NCBI GenBank assembly: GCA_016297005.1
Contig: JAEDHK010000003.1
Location: 1-64,000 of the forward strand
DNA length: 64,000 bases
Direction of reading: 5' to 3'
From: Clostridia bacterium
GTDB lineage: Bacteria; Bacillota; Clostridia; Christensenellales; DTU072
Shown: piece by piece, positions 25,806 through 34,040 of the stretch
Layout: every line of letters starts with the position of its first letter
Numbering within the stretch: position 1 is the stretch's first letter
Translations under genes and position numbers: made by a program
Notes under the pieces: generated by a model
What the model was told of the DNA's origin: nothing
The model's database searches: none
Seen by the model: only the letters and a program-made list of their open reading frames with translations

Positions 25806-26996
25806 ATGAAAACGGTTGCGATTATATGTGAATACAATCCTTTGACGAACGGTCACATTAAACATCTCATGTCCGCAAGACGAGAAACGGGATGCGATAC
25901 GGTAATCTGCGTTATGAGCGGATCTTTCGTGCAACGAGGAGAAGCGGCCATTCTCGATAAGTATCAACGCGCTGAACTGGCGGTCAGTTTCGGCGCCGAT
26001 ATGGTTGTCGAATTGCCGCTTATTTACGCTATATCCCCTGCCGATAACTTTGCCTACGGCGCGATAAAAACAGTTTCCGCACTACCAAGCGTCGAATATA
26101 TCAGCTTCGGTAGCGAGTGCGGAGACGCAACGCTGCTTCAAAAAGCTGCCGATCTGCTTTCCGATGAACCGGAAACATATAAAACTTATTTTACAAAATG
26201 GATATCCGAAGGATACTCTTATCCGAAAGCGCGCGCGCTTGCATTGCATGATTTTGCGGAAAACAACTCTGATTATGCGGATATAGCGTCTATTCTCGAC
26301 ACGCCGAACAATACGCTGGGCATCGCTTATATCGCCGCTATTAAAAGAGCCGGACTCTCTATCAAGATTCATACCGTTAAAAGAGAAGAATCGGATAACG
26401 ATCTGAGCATGGAAACGGAATATCCGACTGCCACGGCCGTGCGCGAAGCGTTACGACGCGACAAATTCGAAGAAATAGCAAAAGCCGTTCATCCTCTTTG
26501 TCTTGAAAAATTAAAGCAAACGCATATTGATTATAGCGTTCTCGATAATCTTTGCTTGTACAAAATGAAAGAAGTTAACGGTTATGAGCTGGCGGACTAT
26601 TACGACGTTTCCGAGGGCTTAAACAACCGTCTGAAACTCGCCGCACTCAGCGCCGTCCATTATTCCGATTTCTTGAACGAAGCCAAAACAAAGCGCTATA
26701 CCATGGCAAAAATCAAACGTATTTCTCTTTACGCGTTGTTTGATATCACGAAAGATTTTTACGAGAAATCTTCTGCGCTACCGCCTTATCTTTTCGTTCT
26801 CGCGCTCAGTAAAGCCAGAAAGGATATTTTAAGCGAAGCGTCACAATGTTGTCCGAACGTTCTCCTTCGCTACTCCGATATTAATAAAGTAGATAAATCC
26901 TTACGCGCTATGATTAAACTTGATTTCCGCGCGCAAGGAGTATTATCCCTTATTAACAAAACCGCCGATATACGCAGGAGTTTTGTTTTAGTTTGA
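25806..26996 (+). CDS. tmcAL: tRNA(Met) cytidine acetate ligase
   Basis: ATP- and acetate-dependent enzyme that makes N4-acetylcytidine at the wobble base of elongator tRNA(Met) in Bacillota. 396 residues; the nucleotidyltransferase core shows CEYNPLTNGHIKHL, GSFVQRGEAAILDKYQRAE and VVELPLIYAISPADNFA, then SFGSECGD. The GH motif replaces the HIGH signature of the superfamily. GAGG precedes the ATG. It sits divergently beside pta-ackA, whose product acetate is its substrate; the functional link is inference. Confidence 0.94.
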   Translation: MKTVAIICEYNPLTNGHIKHLMSARRETGCDTVICVMSGSFVQRGEAAILDKYQRAELAVSFGADMVVELPLIYAISPADNFAYGAIKTVSALPSVEYISFGSECGDATLLQKAADLLSDEPETYKTYFTKWISEGYSYPKARALALHDFAENNSDYADIASILDTPNNTLGIAYIAAIKRAGLSIKIHTVKREESDNDLSMETEYPTATAVREALRRDKFEEIAKAVHPLCLEKLKQTHIDYSVLDNLCLYKMKEVNGYELADYYDVSEGLNNRLKLAALSAVHYSDFLNEAKTKRYTMAKIKRISLYALFDITKDFYEKSSALPPYLFVLALSKARKDILSEASQCCPNVLLRYSDINKVDKSLRAMIKLDFRAQGVLSLINKTADIRRSFVLV

Positions 26997-27020
26997 TATT
27001 ATTTTTGACAAAAAAAAGAA

Positions 27021-27050
27021 AACAGGCCCGAACCTTCGGACCTGTTTTTT
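27021..27050. terminator. bidirectional terminator between tmcAL and the membrane lipoprotein gene
   Basis: AACAGG-C-CCGA / TCGG-A-CCTGTT stem with one internal mismatch and a four-base loop, followed by T residues rightward; A runs before it give T residues leftward. It ends the convergent genes on both sides. Confidence 0.85.
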
Positions 27051-27064
27051 ACGTTTAAGTTCGA

Positions 27065-29278
27065 TCAACCTTTCTTGTGTTCCATCTTGAACTTATAATA
27101 CTTCTTGGCAATGCGCAAATAGAAGTTCCTGACAGAGGCCGCGAAGGTCATATTGAGCGGCGAGATCTTGCGTACTTTTCTCGATACGACGATATCATAA
27201 ACGATATAAACGTAGTAAAGCGCAAAAATGATCTCTAACGCCGAGAAAACATACATGAGCGGCAGATGACCGGACCAGGCAGGCGCTGAGCTTACCGTGA
27301 ACGGAAGCATAAGCTCCACGTAAGAGACGTTAACGAACATCATTGTGGCAAACGCAACAAAAGAGAAGAAAATGCGTTTTTCTTTGTTCATTACGGCATA
27401 CATGAGCATAAGAATCAGAGATATGAACATGGACATCGGATTCATGTCGTTTGCAAATACGAACATCATATTGATGAAAGCTGTCGCAAGCAGAATCAAG
27501 TTCATTCTGTTCTTAAATTTAAAGTAAGCAAAACCGGCAAGACCGAGTAAGAATAAAATGAAAATGATGGTAACGACAAGAGATGAAGTAGTGATTTCCG
27601 TCATATTATTTCCCAGCATCGCCTGGAAGTTAAATGCGTTGATCGTGTACAGAGAACCTTTATATAGTTCGCTCCAAGCATAATCGAACCAATAGAACGG
27701 TTTCCCGCTTTGAATGTAGTTGATGGCAAACGGAACGCTGATCGCATAATAGACAAAGAAAGCCAAAACAAGAATACTGCTTGCTGCGATAATATTCTTG
27801 TACTCTTTCATACGGACGGAGTTGATACATACTAAAATGGTATAGAACGCAACGAAAGGCGCCAAGAATAATGCGGATTGCGAGAATAAGAATGCCACAA
27901 AGAAAGAGCAAGCGGTGCCGATATAGTTGTTATCCAGCATGAATTTTACCGTCAGAATAATCAGTAAAGCGGTAATGCTTTCCGTATACCCCCACAAAGA
28001 ACTCGCCGCAAAAACAACGGGTAAGCAGAGATACAGGGAGGAAACGACGGTTGCGCCGATCTTTCCGACGTGTTTTTTAACAATCAGATACAGTACGTAT
28101 GCCGCGCCGATATCTGCGATCGCCGCAAAGAATCGTATAAAGAACAACGTCGCTATATAGGGGTTGGACTTCTCGAAAATGCGACCGAAAAGACCGCAGA
28201 ATCCAAGAAAATACAACTGTAAGGGCGAGGAAGACGCGCTCATAATCGTATAACCGGAGTCGACAGCAAAATCACCGCCGACAGAATTCAGTAAATATTG
28301 CGGTCCGTGTTGAGCTATGAACAAAGCTTGGGTAGCAAGTCCCTGCGCGTTATAACTGATAAAGGTTTTTGCCGTAGCAAACGTGCCCGCAATAGAAGAG
28401 CTCAAGATATCGATAAGTAATCTGACAATCAATCCGATTCCTACAAAAATGCCAATATCGAGCCACTTATTCTCGTTCATCTTTGCCATAAAAGGATGAC
28501 GATACCCTGCTCCGTTATTGTTATCGGGATCTCCGAGGGCAAAATGACGACGAAGCATGATGTATGCGGCCACACAAACGGCTACTGTCAAGAACGCGCC
28601 CATGACAATATAGAAAACGTTAAAAACGTCCACCTGTCCATAGTAGTCGGAAACAAACTCTCCGACATAGTTGGATTCTTCCGCGGCATTTTTTGAAATA
28701 CGTTTTACAGAGAAAGCGTCCAAAACCATTTTTATTTTCGCGGGCGCGTCTTTTGTCGCCACGTTCAGAACGATGGTCGCGTCGCATGTTTTCTTTGCAC
28801 GAAAAACTACTTCATACTTTTGCAATGTATCCGTTTTATCATGAATGGCGTATTCTGTAAAGTCCAGATCTTCATCTTCCAAAATAGACGGATAAATCCC
28901 GACGTATGCCGATCCCGCGTTAAATTCCGATTCGGAAGTAACGTTCAGAGAGTAAATAACGGAATAATAGCAACCTCCCGTCAATCTTATCTTTTTACCG
29001 ATGTAGGCATAACCGGAAGAAGTCGTGTCAATGCTCAGTTCAAAGATATCTTCTTCCGTTGTTGATTCGCTCAGGCTGAATACGTCGGTGTTTGCGGTTT
29101 TATCGTCTGTAACTAAAATAAAATTTTTGGATAGTTCGGCAACAGAACCGTCCAAAAATTGTCCGGAGCCATTGGTCGGAAACATATTTTCGTTAAGTTT
29201 CGTGCACGACGTAAACAAACAAGCGCAAAGTACGACGATCAGGCAAAGAATACTGACGGTAATAATTTTCTTCTTCAT
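27065..29278 (-). CDS. large membrane lipoprotein with a GT-C-like polytopic domain
   Basis: A 737-residue protein of no firm family. It has a lipoprotein-type signal (residues 5-24, Cys25 in LFTSC), an outer β-rich domain (~35-215, with FSLSESTTEEDIFELSID and YYSVIYSLNV, resembling a carbohydrate-binding-like jelly roll), a membrane helix at ~222-243, a cytoplasmic loop, then roughly ten further helices from ~275 on. The polytopic part resembles GT-C glycosyltransferases (PMT/ArnT-like), with SSLWGYTESITALLIIL and repeated FxxSQSALFLAPF; the acidic catalytic motif was not found. Likely envelope glycan work is inference. Basic tail FKMEHKKG lies inside. Confidence 0.6.
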   Translation of the reverse strand: MKKKIITVSILCLIVVLCACLFTSCTKLNENMFPTNGSGQFLDGSVAELSKNFILVTDDKTANTDVFSLSESTTEEDIFELSIDTTSSGYAYIGKKIRLTGGCYYSVIYSLNVTSESEFNAGSAYVGIYPSILEDEDLDFTEYAIHDKTDTLQKYEVVFRAKKTCDATIVLNVATKDAPAKIKMVLDAFSVKRISKNAAEESNYVGEFVSDYYGQVDVFNVFYIVMGAFLTVAVCVAAYIMLRRHFALGDPDNNNGAGYRHPFMAKMNENKWLDIGIFVGIGLIVRLLIDILSSSIAGTFATAKTFISYNAQGLATQALFIAQHGPQYLLNSVGGDFAVDSGYTIMSASSSPLQLYFLGFCGLFGRIFEKSNPYIATLFFIRFFAAIADIGAAYVLYLIVKKHVGKIGATVVSSLYLCLPVVFAASSLWGYTESITALLIILTVKFMLDNNYIGTACSFFVAFLFSQSALFLAPFVAFYTILVCINSVRMKEYKNIIAASSILVLAFFVYYAISVPFAINYIQSGKPFYWFDYAWSELYKGSLYTINAFNFQAMLGNNMTEITTSSLVVTIIFILFLLGLAGFAYFKFKNRMNLILLATAFINMMFVFANDMNPMSMFISLILMLMYAVMNKEKRIFFSFVAFATMMFVNVSYVELMLPFTVSSAPAWSGHLPLMYVFSALEIIFALYYVYIVYDIVVSRKVRKISPLNMTFAASVRNFYLRIAKKYYKFKMEHKKG

Positions 29279-29305
29279 GTTCTACACCTCTTGGGGAATG
29301 AAAAT

Positions 29306-29353
29306 AATGCCTAAAAACAATTTAATTTGCATTTTAAACCGTTTTTAGGCATT
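29306..29353. repeat. perfect 13-base inverted repeat behind rplS
   Basis: Arms AATGCCTAAAAAC (29306-29318) and GTTTTTAGGCATT (29341-29353), spacer 22 bases. It may end rplS transcription, since the leftward strand is followed by an ATTTT stretch, but the loop is long and the T run poor; a protein-binding site in front of the lipoprotein gene is the other reading. Confidence 0.6.
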
Positions 29354-29381
29354 GAAAACTTCAAGTAACGATTAAACGTTA

Positions 29382-29732
29382 TTAATAAACGTTTACTTGC
29401 TTAACCTTGGCGGCTTTACCGGTACGGCCTCTTAAATAATAAAGTTTAGCGCGTCTTACTTTACCTTTTCTCACAATATCGATGTGATCGATCTTGGGAG
29501 AATGAAGCGGGAAAGTTCTTTCAACGCCGACGCCGTAAGAAATCTTTCTGACGGTAAACGTTTCTCTGATAGAACCGTTTCTGCGAGCGATGACAATGCC
29601 GTCGAACGCCTGAAGTCTTTCCTTATTTCCTTCAACGACTTTAACGTATACCTTAACGCTGTCGCCTACGCGGAAATCAGGAAGATCCGTTCTCATTCCT
29701 TCTTTTTCAATCAAGTCGATTAAATTTGCCAT
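29382..29732 (-). CDS. rplS: 50S ribosomal protein L19
   Basis: Ribosomal protein at the 30S-50S interface, 116 residues from the ATG at 29732 (MANLIDLIEKEGMRTDLP). An in-frame ATG four codons earlier lies inside the GGAGGTAGTC ribosome site and is rejected. Seen: FRVGDSVKVYVKVVEGNKER, FDGIVIARRNGSIRETFTVR and FPLHSPKIDHIDIVRKGKVR, family signatures. It has its own promoter and a structured leader. In most Bacillota it follows rimM-trmD, which here lie 20 kb away. Confidence 0.97.
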   Translation of the reverse strand: MANLIDLIEKEGMRTDLPDFRVGDSVKVYVKVVEGNKERLQAFDGIVIARRNGSIRETFTVRKISYGVGVERTFPLHSPKIDHIDIVRKGKVRRAKLYYLRGRTGKAAKVKQVNVY

Positions 29733-29778
29733 GACTACCTCCAACTATTACAACGACATTCGTACAGGATTGGAATTA

Positions 29779-29830
29779 GTGTGTCGAAACATGTAATAAA
29801 CGGCCCTTTAATAGGCCAAAAATGACACAC
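29779..29830 (-). ncRNA. structured leader of rplS (possible L19 autoregulatory leader)
   Basis: In the 120-base leader, GTGTGTC (29830-29824) pairs with GACACAC (29785-29779), enclosing a second hairpin GGCC-N8-GGCC (29817-29814 with 29805-29802). Stem-within-stem design just upstream of an r-protein gene is what is known for L19 leader RNAs of Bacillota, where L19 controls its own synthesis. The match to the Rfam family is from memory and was not computed. Confidence 0.55.
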
Positions 29831-29860
29831 GCCTGCATAGGACTGCCGCGAGTCTATAAC

Positions 29861-29889
29861 ATTTTACCAAATAATAAATAAATTAGCAA
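29861..29889 (-). promoter_or_regulatory. promoter of rplS
   Basis: Minus strand TTGCTA (29884-29889), 17 bases, TAAAAT (29861-29866). It implies a transcript starting near 29854 with a leader of about 120 bases. Confidence 0.75.
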
Positions 29890-29916
29890 GTAATTTTTTG
29901 CAATTTAATGTTGTAT

Positions 29917-30123
29917 TTAGGCCTTTGCCGCCTCGTTCAAGGCGTTGCACATCACATCTGGATCGATCCCATGAACCATTGCGGCCTCCTCTACCGATTC
30001 GCCATGGCTGAGAGCACATCCGAGACAATGCATTCCGAAGTCGGCAAGCACCTCTGCCATTGCGTCTACGTTTACGCCTTCCATACGGAAAACGTCTATC
30101 AAAAGCATATCTTTCGTTATCAT
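29917..30123 (-). CDS. DUF1858 redox-disulfide protein (hybrid-cluster-protein associated type)
   Basis: A 68-residue protein with MITKDMLLIDVF at the N terminus and the hallmark GMHCLGCALSHGESVEEAAMVHG: a CxxC pair that may cycle as a disulfide. The family (DUF1858, 'prismane-associated' type) is frequent in anaerobes and often lies near hybrid cluster protein or sulfur genes; none of these is seen here. GGAGG precedes the ATG. It appears to be a single-gene unit with its own promoter between rplS and gap. Role unknown; thiol or persulfide transfer is a guess. Confidence 0.9.
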   Translation of the reverse strand: MITKDMLLIDVFRMEGVNVDAMAEVLADFGMHCLGCALSHGESVEEAAMVHGIDPDVMCNALNEAAKA

Positions 30124-30145
30124 AATTTCCTCCGATTTTTTTTAT

Positions 30146-30174
30146 ATTATAAACCAAATTCATTATTCTAACAA
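30146..30174 (-). promoter_or_regulatory. promoter of the DUF1858 gene
   Basis: Minus strand TTGTTA (30169-30174), 17 bases, TATAAT (30146-30151), 23 bases before the start codon. It begins right after the gap terminator. Confidence 0.78.
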
Positions 30175-30192
30175 GCAAAAACACCGATAGAA

Positions 30193-30227
30193 TAAAAAAA
30201 AGCGCTACTTTTTTTAGTAGCGCTTTT
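30193..30227 (-). terminator. terminator of gap
   Basis: AGCGCTACT / AGTAGCGCT perfect nine-base stem (30201-30209, 30216-30224), six-base loop, flanked by A and T runs on both sides; leftward it gives a run of seven or more T residues. Confidence 0.9.
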
Positions 30228-30246
30228 CAATGATTTTATAAAACCA

Positions 30247-31263
30247 TTATTCTTTGTCAACTTTGCTCATATAAACGATGAGGTCAACGACTTTGTTGCT
30301 ATAACCCCATTCGTTATCATACCAGGAGATGAGCTTCATGAAGTTGCCGTTAAGAGCGATGCCGGCACTGGCGTCGAAAACACTCGTTCTGGTTTCGTTG
30401 ATGAAGTCGGAGCTGACGACGGCGTCTTCGGTATAACCGAGGATACCTTTGAGTTCGCCTTCGCTGGCGGCCTTAACGGCAGCCTTGACTTCTTCGTAGG
30501 TTGCGGACTTTTCCAAACGAACGGTCAGGTCAACGACGCTGACGTCGAGAGTGGGGATACGCATGGACATACCGGTCAATTTGCCGTTGAGTTCGGGAAT
30601 GACCTTGCCAACAGCCTTAGCGGCGCCGGTAGAAGAAGGAATGATATTGCCGGCAGCTGCTCTACCGCCTCTCCAGTCTTTCTTGGAGGGACCGTCAACA
30701 GTCTTTTGGGTAGCGGTCGTTGCATGTACGGTCGTCATGAGACCTTCGATAATACCGAAGTTTTCATGAATAACTTTGGCCAAAGGAGCCAAGCAGTTGG
30801 TGGTGCAGGAAGCATTGGAAACAACCTTCATCTTCTTGTCATATTTGTCGAGGTTAACGCCGCAAACAAACATGGGAGCGTCCTTACTGGGAGCGGTGAT
30901 GACGACCTTTTTGGCTCCGCCGTACTTGATGTGATCTTTGGCGGCTTCCATTCCGGTAAATACGCCGGTAGCTTCAGCGATATACTTAGCGCCGCAGGAC
31001 TTCCAGTTAATATTTTTGGGATCTTTTTCAGCGAAAACGGTGATGGGGTTGCCGTTAACGATCAGTTTGCCATCGGCAACTTCGATGGTGCCGGTAAAAG
31101 GACCATGAACACTGTCGTATTTGAGCATATAAGCCATGTAGTCGAGATCAATGAAAGGATCGTTGATACCGACAACTTTTACGTCGTTTCTTTCGCAGCA
31201 AGCGCGGAAGACGAGACGACCGATTCTGCCGAATCCGTTAATACCGATTTTTACTTTTGCCAT
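30247..31263 (-). CDS. gap: glyceraldehyde-3-phosphate dehydrogenase
   Basis: NAD-dependent glycolytic enzyme, 338 residues. Rossmann start KIGINGFGRIGRLVFRA, the catalytic Cys in SNASCTTNCLAPLAKV (near residue 155), and NEWGYSNKVVDL near the C terminus are seen. Asp34-type residue (GINDPF) favours NAD over NADP. It stands alone between its own promoter and terminator, not with pgk and tpiA. GGAGG precedes the ATG. Codon use is noticeably uniform, as expected for a highly expressed gene. Confidence 0.98.
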   Translation of the reverse strand: MAKVKIGINGFGRIGRLVFRACCERNDVKVVGINDPFIDLDYMAYMLKYDSVHGPFTGTIEVADGKLIVNGNPITVFAEKDPKNINWKSCGAKYIAEATGVFTGMEAAKDHIKYGGAKKVVITAPSKDAPMFVCGVNLDKYDKKMKVVSNASCTTNCLAPLAKVIHENFGIIEGLMTTVHATTATQKTVDGPSKKDWRGGRAAAGNIIPSSTGAAKAVGKVIPELNGKLTGMSMRIPTLDVSVVDLTVRLEKSATYEEVKAAVKAASEGELKGILGYTEDAVVSSDFINETRTSVFDASAGIALNGNFMKLISWYDNEWGYSNKVVDLIVYMSKVDKE

Positions 31264-31305
31264 TATTAATATCCTCCTATAATGGATTTTTTTAAGTTCG
31301 TGTTT

Positions 31306-31334
31306 ATTTTATCCTTTCCATAAAAAAAATGCAA
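31306..31334 (-). promoter_or_regulatory. promoter of gap
   Basis: Minus strand TTGCAT (31329-31334), 17 bases, TAAAAT (31306-31311). The -35 box is part of the descending arm of the leuS terminator, so the two elements overlap. Confidence 0.75.
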
Positions 31335-31354
31335 TCGTTTGAATGCATTTTTTT
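31322..31354 (-). terminator. terminator of leuS
   Basis: AAAAAAATGCA / TGCATTTTTTT type stem with a ten-base loop, 18 bases behind the leuS stop codon, followed leftward by T residues. Confidence 0.8.
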
Positions 31355-31371
31355 ATGATTGTTCTGATTTT

Positions 31372-33786
31372 TTAGGAATTTAATTTTGCTACAATATTCA
31401 GGATGCGGCCTTTTACGTAAATCACTTTAATTACGGTTTTACCATCAAGAATTTCGGGCAATTCTTTTTTAAGAATTTCCATCGCTTCGTCTTGCGAGGC
31501 GTCGGACGAAAGCGTTATTCTTCCTTTCACTTTTCCGTTAATCTGAACGGCTATTTCCACAGTATTAAGAACGAGATCTTTTTCGTCATATGTCGGCCAC
31601 TCGGATTTATCGATTTTAGCACCGTTATTGATCTTTTCGTAAATTTCCGAACAAATATGAGGAGCAACCGGATAGAGCAAACGAACCAGAATATCCAATT
31701 CTTTATGAGTGACGTAGCCGCGCCCGTAAAAGACGTTGACGGCAGACATAAGTTGCGCGATGGCGGTATTGAATTTGGCAGATTCATAATCGTCGCTGAC
31801 CTTTTTTATGACGGCGGCCATATTGATGTCGCTTGCGTCGCCCTCCTTGATCATATCGGCCAAACGCCATACCCTGTTCAAGAACCGAGAACAGCCGTTA
31901 GCACCCTGCGTAGACCACGGAGCCGGCTTTTCATAATCGCCGATAAAAAGAATAAACGTTCTGAGCGTATCGGCGCCCACTGACTGAATGACTTCATCCG
32001 GATTAATAACGTTTCCTCGCGATTTGCTCATTTTTTCGCCGTCTTCGCCTAAAATAAGGCCTTGTGCAGTACGACGGAGATAAGGTTCTTTACAACTAAC
32101 AACGCCAATATCGTATAAAAATTGATTCCAGAAACGACTGTAAATAAGGTGCCTCGTTACGTGTTCCATACCGCCGTTATACCAATCGACCTGATTCCAA
32201 TACTTATAATCTTCCGGATTCACGACGCCCTTATCATACTTAGGACTCATGTAGCGTAAATAATACCAACTGCTACCGGCCCATTGCGGCATCGTATCTG
32301 TTTCGCGTACGGCAGGACCGCCGCAAACGGGACAGGTTGTTTTTACCCAGTCCGTCAATTTACTGAGAGGGCTTGTTGCGTCCTCCGTAGGCTCAAAATC
32401 TTCCAGTTCGGGCAAAATAAGCGGAAGTTGATCGTCCGGCAAAGCAACCTGACCGCAATGCGGACAAGTAACGATCGGTATAGGCTCGCCCCAATATCTT
32501 TGACGGTTAAATGCCCAATCTTTCATTTTATAGTCGGTTTTTGCTTTACCGATCCCCTTTTCTTCCATATAAGAGATCATAGCGGGTATAGCTTCTTTAA
32601 CTGATTTTCCGTTCAAAAAGCCGCTGTTTACCATTTCTCCGCCGTCTTTTGCAATGTATGGTTCAACGTTTATGTCTGTATCTCCTTTGATTACTTCGAT
32701 GATCGGAAGACCGAATTTTTTTGCAAAATCAAAGTCGCGGGTGTCGTGGGCGGGAACGGCCATGATTGCGCCGGTACCATAGTCCATCATAACGTAATCA
32801 GCGGTAAATACGGGAATTTTTTCTCCGGTAAGTGGATTTTTTGCAGAAATACCACGAACGATAATACCGGTTTTATCTTTGTTGAGTTGGACTCTTTCAA
32901 ATTCTTTTTTCAAAAGAGCTTGTTTTTGATATTGTTCGACTTCCTCAAGGTTTTCTATGTCGGAAGCAAATTCTTTCAACATGGGATGCTCGGGGCTTAC
33001 AACCAAAAACGTTACGCCGAAGATGGTATCGGGGCGCGTCGTATAAACGTTCAGAGCGTATTCTTTTTCGCCGGCGCTCACAGGAAAAGTAACTTCCGCG
33101 CCGGTACTCTTTCCGATCCAGTTTGCTTGCTCCGTCTTGATTCTGTCAAGGAAGTTGACGTCCTTTAAGCCGGACAAAAGCCTATCGGCATAATTACGAA
33201 TACGTAAGAACCAAACGTCTTTTTCCTTTTGGACGACTTCGGATCCGCACCTGTCGCAAATTCCGTTCTGACTTTCTTCGTTGGCAAGGACAACCTTGCA
33301 TGTCGGACAGAAATTAACCATCGTTTTTGACTTATAAGCAAGTCCTTTCTTGAAAAGCTGCGTAAAGATCCATTGAGTCCAATGGTAGTAATTGGGATCG
33401 GTAGTGTCAATCGTACGATCAAAATCGAAACTGAAACCGACAGAATGGAGCTGCTCTTCGAACTTTTTGATGTTTTTATCGGTAATGAAACGGGGATGTT
33501 GTTTCATTTTCATGGCATAGTTTTCGGTCGGTAAACCAAATGCGTCGTATCCGATCGGAAAAAGCACGTTGTATCCTTCCAAACGTCTTTTACGCGCTAT
33601 GACTTCGATCCCGGAATAGGCACGGATATGTCCGACGTGCATTCCCGCTCCGCTGGGATACGGAAACTCGATCAGACCGTAAAACTTTTTCTTGGAAAAA
33701 TCGGTTTCGGCATGGAATATATCATTATTATACCAATAGTTCTGCCATTTCTGTTCAATAGACTTAAAGTCGTAAGTAGTCGCCAC
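31372..33786 (-). CDS. leuS: leucyl-tRNA synthetase
   Basis: Class I aminoacyl-tRNA synthetase charging tRNA(Leu), 804 residues, bacterial type. HIGH-type motif FPYPSGAGMHVGHIRAYSG near residue 40, zinc-type cysteines in CPTCKVVLANEESQNGICDRCG, the CP1 editing domain with TRPDTIFGVTF and MAVPAHDTRDFDFA, and the KMSKS loop GEKMSKSRGNV near residue 583. The start is a GTG with GAGG six bases upstream; the annotated N terminus ATTYDFKSIEQKWQNYW fits homologues. The leader is only about 20 bases, so no T-box fits. Single-gene unit. Confidence 0.98.
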   Translation of the reverse strand: MATTYDFKSIEQKWQNYWYNNDIFHAETDFSKKKFYGLIEFPYPSGAGMHVGHIRAYSGIEVIARKRRLEGYNVLFPIGYDAFGLPTENYAMKMKQHPRFITDKNIKKFEEQLHSVGFSFDFDRTIDTTDPNYYHWTQWIFTQLFKKGLAYKSKTMVNFCPTCKVVLANEESQNGICDRCGSEVVQKEKDVWFLRIRNYADRLLSGLKDVNFLDRIKTEQANWIGKSTGAEVTFPVSAGEKEYALNVYTTRPDTIFGVTFLVVSPEHPMLKEFASDIENLEEVEQYQKQALLKKEFERVQLNKDKTGIIVRGISAKNPLTGEKIPVFTADYVMMDYGTGAIMAVPAHDTRDFDFAKKFGLPIIEVIKGDTDINVEPYIAKDGGEMVNSGFLNGKSVKEAIPAMISYMEEKGIGKAKTDYKMKDWAFNRQRYWGEPIPIVTCPHCGQVALPDDQLPLILPELEDFEPTEDATSPLSKLTDWVKTTCPVCGGPAVRETDTMPQWAGSSWYYLRYMSPKYDKGVVNPEDYKYWNQVDWYNGGMEHVTRHLIYSRFWNQFLYDIGVVSCKEPYLRRTAQGLILGEDGEKMSKSRGNVINPDEVIQSVGADTLRTFILFIGDYEKPAPWSTQGANGCSRFLNRVWRLADMIKEGDASDINMAAVIKKVSDDYESAKFNTAIAQLMSAVNVFYGRGYVTHKELDILVRLLYPVAPHICSEIYEKINNGAKIDKSEWPTYDEKDLVLNTVEIAVQINGKVKGRITLSSDASQDEAMEILKKELPEILDGKTVIKVIYVKGRILNIVAKLNS

Positions 33787-33811
33787 AATATGCCTCGTAT
33801 TTTTTTCTTAA

Positions 33812-33840
33812 ATAGTATCACTTTGCGCTTATTCTGTCAA
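33812..33840 (-). promoter_or_regulatory. promoter of leuS
   Basis: Minus strand TTGACA (33835-33840), 17 bases, TACTAT (33812-33817); short leader of about 20 bases to the GTG. Confidence 0.85.
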
Positions 33841-33865
33841 ATAAATAAGTAAATATTACATAAAT

Positions 33866-33904
33866 AAAAAAGCGTGCCCGGAATAATACGAGTACGCTTT
33901 TTTT
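33866..33904 (-). terminator. terminator of the tRNA-Glu gene
   Basis: AAAAAGCGT-A-CTCG / CGGG-C-ACGCTTTTT stem with one mismatch, following the encoded CCA directly, then T residues leftward. Confidence 0.85.
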
Positions 33905-33978
33905 GGTGACTCCTAGGAGATTCGAACTCCTGTAGCCGCCGTGAGAGGGCGGAGTCTTAACCGCTTGACCAAGGAGCC
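33904..33978 (-). tRNA. tRNA-Glu(CTC)
   Basis: A 75-base tRNA with CCA encoded. Acceptor GGCTCCT pairs with AGGAGTC (one G-U); anticodon stem CCGCC/GGCGG encloses the loop CTCTCAC, anticodon CTC, reading GAG glutamate codons; T stem AGGAG/CTCCT with loop TTCGAAT. It has its own promoter and terminator and is a single-gene unit between leuS and the long envelope operon. Confidence 0.96.
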
Positions 33979-33994
33979 ACGACAGATCGTTACT

Positions 33995-34023
33995 ACTATA
34001 TCATATCAAAAATAAAAAAGCAA
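33995..34023 (-). promoter_or_regulatory. promoter of tRNA-Glu
   Basis: Minus strand TTGCTT (34018-34023), 17 bases, TATAGT (33995-34000). It starts 18 bases behind the permease stop codon. Confidence 0.82.
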
Positions 34024-34040
34024 GTAAAATTGTTTTGATT

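Noticed and set aside
33787..33840. T-box riboswitch for leuS
   Set aside because: The promoter leaves a leader of about 20 bases, far too short for a T-box, and no T-box motif is present.
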